From assembly GCF_007096635.1 (NCBI RefSeq), contig NZ_VKAA01000012.1, positions 114,523-178,522 of the forward strand: a stretch of 64,000 nucleotides of DNA, in the 5' to 3' direction. Below the pieces are notes generated by a model. That model was given only the letters and a program-made list of their open reading frames with translations. It did no database searches and was not told where the DNA came from. This DNA comes from Mycolicibacterium sp. 018/SC-01/001. Its GTDB lineage: Bacteria; Actinomycetota; Actinomycetes; Mycobacteriales; Mycobacteriaceae. This document shows positions 61,152 to 64,000 of this stretch, piece by piece; the first letter of the stretch is position 1, and each line of letters opens with the position of its first letter. A program made the position numbers and the translations under genes.

Positions 61152-63068
61152 TCAGGCGAACGACACGTCGACGCGGTCACGGACCCAGGTGCGGGCGCGG
61201 AACACCGGGATGTTGCCCAGCGGGGTGACGATCCACGACCTCTTGACGTCGACCTTGCCGTCGGGCATCACGACCGACACGGTGCCGAAGCCGCTGTCCC
61301 CGAGTGAGACGACGTTGAGGATCGACCCCACCGGGGGCACGTCACCCCTGGCTGTCCCCGCCTCACCGTCGACGACACCGGTGACCAGAACTGCCGCACT
61401 GCGGATTCCGAACAGATCGTGCTGGGTCATGACGTCGGCGTCGACGCGTCCGATGGTGGCACCCTTGGCGTCGTACACATCGAACTGCTGATAGCCCTGG
61501 TACTGGATTTCCCGGGGCGGCAGTCCGTTCACGCCGACCGGCTGCAGCGCGCCGACCGGGACCAGGGTGAGACGGCGTGTGATCGACAGCGGCAGGGTCG
61601 AGGGCCGCTCCGAGGCATCGATGAACGTCGTGGTGCTGTTCTGCACCGAGCCGGGGCCGACCTGCTGCACGGTGACGACATCGCCCGACGGTGACGGCAG
61701 CGAGGTGTAGAGAACGTAGTGCTGGTCGTCGCCGGCGTAGACGACGTTGTAGACCGAACCGACGGGCGGCGTCTGCCCGTCACCGGTGCCGACGTTCGCA
61801 CCGTCGTTGCCGGTGACCAGGATCGCCTGGGTGTACGTGCCCAGGATGTCGGACGTGGTGGTGAAGACACCGTCGAATGTCCCGACCTGGACGCCCTGTT
61901 CGTTGTAGACACCGAACACCTGGTGCCCCTGAACGCTCGTGAACAGAGGCGCTATTCCGCTTGTGCCCGTGATGGTTTCACCCAATGGATCGGCCGGAGC
62001 GATACTGTAGCCATTGACCAGAACGACGGGTCTGTTGTCGAAGGTGTGATCGGCAATGCCGGCGGCGGCGTCGAACGTCAACGGCAGCGCGATGTTGCCG
62101 AAGGGCGTCAGGATCTTGAACGAGACGTCGTCACCGGATGACGTCGGCATGGCGGAGTACGCCCATCCCACCGGGCCGACCTTGAACGTGGCGATCAGCG
62201 AACCCACCGGCGGAACCTGTCCGGGTCCGGTGCCGACGTCGACTCCCCCGTTGTCGGTGACGAGCAGCGACGTGTAGTTGTAGCCGAGTCCACGACTGAC
62301 CAGAGCATCGAATTCACCGACCGTTGTCTTCGTCCGCGGGTCGACGATGTCGAATGTCTGTTGGCCTTGAACGAGACTCGGCGCCCCGGGCAGGTAGGTC
62401 CACCGGCCGTAGAACGACGAGATCTCCTCGGTCGAATCGGGCACGAGGCTGTACCCGTTCAGCTTCAGCCGCGGCGGGGCCGCGGTGACGCTCGGCATGC
62501 CGATGTTGAGCACCGACACCGCGACCGCGAACCCGACTTCGAGAACGGAGGTGAGCGCAAGGCTCACCACTCCGGGTGGAACCTTGGGGGCGGCGCGCAG
62601 CTCGGCCCGCGTGGTGGGTGCGTGGGGCACTAACCGCACCGCCGCGACGTCGCGGGTGGCGTCGGTGGCGCGCTCGAAGAGGTGAGGCTTGTTCGATTTC
62701 GGCGCTGTCTCGGCTGTGCTTGCCGCGGTGGTGGTTTCGCGCGCGATCTGCCGAAGAGAGGGTCTGCGCTGCGGCTCGTCGCTCGCTGCCGAGTCGGGCT
62801 GATCATCGTCCACGGCGCGGTGTCGAAGGCTGGGCCGATGCCGCTCGGTCGGCGGGCGCGGCTCGGCTCTGAGCTCGGCCCGGTGCCGAGGGGGCCGAGC
62901 GCGAGCGTGATCTCGCTTCGCCGGCGCGTCGCCGGCCGTCGAGGTCGCCGAATCCACTGACGACTGCGGGGCCGCAGCCGCCATCGGCGCGCTCGTCATC
63001 AACGCAGCACCCACCCCCAGAAAGACGGCCAGCGCCCCCACCCGTCCGATGCACCACGAAGCATTCAT
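61152..63068 (-). CDS. Secreted protein with three PPVGS modules, paralogue of the gene at 28265
   Basis: A 638-residue exported protein. The signal peptide is NASWCIGRVGALAVFLGVGA with cleavage near residue 32, followed by an Arg/Pro/Ala-rich linker to about residue 190 and three beta-rich modules. These have QGxQxF strands (234, 380, 525) and PPVGS turns at 286-290, 434-438 and 578-582. The last module shares VNGLPPREIQYQGYQQFDVY almost word for word with the larger paralogue. I find no named family. The ATG at 63068 is chosen because the signal peptide begins there. A Ser/Thr/Asp linker in one copy and Arg/Pro linker in the other suggests different surface charge. Confidence 0.8.
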   Translation of the reverse strand: MNASWCIGRVGALAVFLGVGAALMTSAPMAAAAPQSSVDSATSTAGDAPAKRDHARARPPRHRAELRAEPRPPTERHRPSLRHRAVDDDQPDSAASDEPQRRPSLRQIARETTTAASTAETAPKSNKPHLFERATDATRDVAAVRLVPHAPTTRAELRAAPKVPPGVVSLALTSVLEVGFAVAVSVLNIGMPSVTAAPPRLKLNGYSLVPDSTEEISSFYGRWTYLPGAPSLVQGQQTFDIVDPRTKTTVGEFDALVSRGLGYNYTSLLVTDNGGVDVGTGPGQVPPVGSLIATFKVGPVGWAYSAMPTSSGDDVSFKILTPFGNIALPLTFDAAAGIADHTFDNRPVVLVNGYSIAPADPLGETITGTSGIAPLFTSVQGHQVFGVYNEQGVQVGTFDGVFTTTSDILGTYTQAILVTGNDGANVGTGDGQTPPVGSVYNVVYAGDDQHYVLYTSLPSPSGDVVTVQQVGPGSVQNSTTTFIDASERPSTLPLSITRRLTLVPVGALQPVGVNGLPPREIQYQGYQQFDVYDAKGATIGRVDADVMTQHDLFGIRSAAVLVTGVVDGEAGTARGDVPPVGSILNVVSLGDSGFGTVSVVMPDGKVDVKRSWIVTPLGNIPVFRARTWVRDRVDVSFA

Positions 63069-63212
63069 CGCCTCAGAAATTAGCCGGTCAGGCCGTTCAG
63101 CGCCGTGCTTTGCACACCACGTCGCGGGCCCGAACTTGGGATCGGTAGCGAGACGGGCCCGGTGTGATCGACGCCAGGTCGCCGAACGTGCGCCGACGAG
63201 GAAGGACAGAAG

Positions 63213-63626
63213 ATGACGATGTCGCGAACCCTGGCGGTGGTCGCCGCAGCCGGTGCCATCGCGGGAGCACTCACCGCAGGCACGGGCGCCGCCCAGGCTC
63301 AGCCATTCACTCCGCAAGCACGTAGCTGGTGCCCGGGACAGGCCCTGCCCGAACCGGGCATGCGATGGGACATGAACGTGTGCCATACCTGGTACATCGT
63401 CCCCTTCGGCAAGGGCAACGTGACGATGGTTGCCCTCAACGGCGAACATCTCGACAGTTGGATCTACGCCGACGGCCCCGCTCCGGTGCTGACGCCTCCG
63501 CCTCCGCCACCGTCGGGTCCCCCGCCCGGCACGCCGTTCTGCAGCCCGCGCGGTGCGCTGATCATCATCCCGCCGATCTGCGACGAGATCGGTGTGGATT
63601 GGCCGCCGGGGTCGCTCAAACACTGA
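63213..63626 (+). CDS. Small secreted proline-rich protein
   Basis: A 137-residue exported protein of unknown function. The signal peptide is TLAVVAAAGAIAGALTAG with a cleavage site at AQA-QP near residue 30. The mature part has four cysteines in WCPGQ, NVCHTW, FCSPRG and ICDEIG, a proline run of mixed P and S around residue 98, and the strand MVALNGEHLDSWIY. The cysteines suggest two disulfides outside the membrane. GAAGGA precedes the ATG. Many mycobacteria have similar short secreted proteins. Confidence 0.75.
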   Translation: MTMSRTLAVVAAAGAIAGALTAGTGAAQAQPFTPQARSWCPGQALPEPGMRWDMNVCHTWYIVPFGKGNVTMVALNGEHLDSWIYADGPAPVLTPPPPPPSGPPPGTPFCSPRGALIIIPPICDEIGVDWPPGSLKH

Positions 63627-63643
63627 CCCCGACTTGTCGGCGG

Positions 63644-63659
63644 TCGAATGTATGTTCGA
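63644..63659 (+). promoter_or_regulatory. LexA/SOS box
   Basis: TCGAATGTATGTTCGA matches the mycobacterial SOS consensus TCGAAC-N4-GTTCGA with one change. It lies just upstream of the DUF222 gene, as reported for several 13E12-family genes in M. tuberculosis. Confidence 0.7.
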
Positions 63660-63662
63660 ATT

Positions 63663-64000
63663 GTGGAGGTGCGGGAGGCGGTGACGGCGTTACGGGACGC
63701 CGTTGATGCCGTGCTGTCCTGTGGCCTGGATCGGTCCACCGCGGCGGAGGTGACCGAGCTGCTCGATGAGGTCGAAGCCGCGGGCTGTCGGCTGCCGGTG
63801 GCCCGGCATCGTGGGTTGGCTCGGTTGCAGGTGGAGACGACCCCGCAGCAGATGGGTGCGAAGAACTGGAAAGACGTGCTCGCGATCCGCTACCGGATCA
63901 GCGGTTCGGAAGCGCATCGCCGGCTGACTGAAGCGGCCCTGTTGGCGCCGCGACAGCCGGTCACCGGGCCGCCGCTGCCGCCGGCATTACCGGCGACCGC
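63663..64000 (+). CDS. DUF222 / 13E12 repeat family protein, N-terminal part
   Basis: The first 112 codons of a DUF222 protein, cut off by the window end. The frame from GTG 63663 reads VEVREAVTALRDAVDAVLSC, then CRLPVARHRGLARLQVET and SGSEAHRRLTEAALLAPRQP, typical of the N-terminal domain of mycobacterial 13E12 proteins, which usually end in an HNH nuclease motif. That motif would lie outside the window. An SOS-like box sits four bases upstream, so transcription is probably damage-inducible and nearly leaderless. Members of this family are repeated in mycobacterial genomes. Confidence 0.8.
   Translation, partial: MEVREAVTALRDAVDAVLSCGLDRSTAAEVTELLDEVEAAGCRLPVARHRGLARLQVETTPQQMGAKNWKDVLAIRYRISGSEAHRRLTEAALLAPRQPVTGPPLPPALPAT

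Noticed and set aside
1..64000. CRISPR arrays, tRNA or rRNA genes, transposases, phage genes
   Set aside because: I scanned for regularly spaced repeats, conserved RNA segments and transposase motifs and saw none. A short CA run near 8426-8434 is only a simple repeat.

Overview
The window is GC-rich chromosomal DNA from a mycobacterium, most likely a fast-growing Mycolicibacterium-type species. The evidence is a menaquinone reductase MenJ, F420-dependent luciferase-like oxidoreductases, a class Ib nrdHIE operon with paired NrdR-like boxes, DinB2, CYP136, LigB, a MoeY/GGDEF-EAL pair, a PE-PPE-domain lipoprotein, many FadE/FadD genes and a 13E12-type DUF222 gene behind an SOS-like box. From memory of M. 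tuberculosis H37Rv, the block from nrdE to cyp136 (5.2-15.1 kb) keeps the order Rv3051c to Rv3059, and ligB-cstA (21.3-25.4 kb) matches Rv3062-Rv3063. The genes in between differ, so the backbone looks conserved with local replacements. I see no rRNA, tRNA, CRISPR array, prophage or insertion sequence.

Layout. 0-5 kb: a partial TetR gene, menJ, two VOC (glyoxalase-fold) proteins, an F420 oxidoreductase divergent from a TetR gene with a clear operator, and a helix-turn-helix-less LysR effector-domain protein divergent from a DUF5997 gene. 5-9 kb: nrdHIE and an FMN reductase, both ending at strong hairpins. 9-12 kb: TetR, the translesion polymerase dinB2 and an AAA ATPase. 12-15.1 kb: SDR, TetR and cyp136. 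15.1-16 kb: a stand-alone LeuA regulatory domain behind what looks like a leaderless leader peptide and a long hairpin. 16-21.3 kb: TauE/SafE transporter, aminoglycoside-phosphotransferase-fold protein, pyruvate oxidase-like enzyme and a membrane-anchored molybdopterin oxidoreductase. 21.3-28.2 kb: ligB, cstA with its small YbdD partner, a second F420 oxidoreductase and an acyl-CoA synthetase.

28.2-33.7 kb: a large secreted three-module protein, a ketosynthase III-sulfotransferase pair and a NYN-domain nuclease. 33.7-39.2 kb: a fatty-acid or CoA-thioester degradation divergon (SDR, thiolase, FadE and GntR on one strand, a second FadE on the other, then MaoC). 40-44.8 kb: a three-gene operon of a putative GNAT-like acyltransferase, the ThiF-nitroreductase fusion MoeY and a GAF-GGDEF-EAL protein. 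44.8-49 kb: a degenerate FAD-binding protein, a two-subunit FadE pair and a universal stress protein. 49-51.4 kb: an EEP-family hydrolase, a nucleotidyltransferase and a PE-PPE-domain lipoprotein.

51.4-59.3 kb is a coherent catabolic locus: TetR, a DmpA/BapA-type beta-aminopeptidase, an APC permease, a PucR regulator, the CoA-acylating semialdehyde dehydrogenase MmsA and a class III aminotransferase. Together these could take beta-amino-acyl peptides to beta-alanine, malonic semialdehyde and acetyl-CoA. 59.3-64 kb: an XRE/MmyB regulator divergent from an SDR over a perfect operator, a second copy of the secreted three-module protein, a small secreted proline-rich protein and the start of the DUF222 gene. 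The observations I rank highest are the leader-peptide attenuator, the beta-peptide locus, the acyltransferase-MoeY-GGDEF/EAL operon, the KAS III-sulfotransferase pair and the paralogous secreted proteins.
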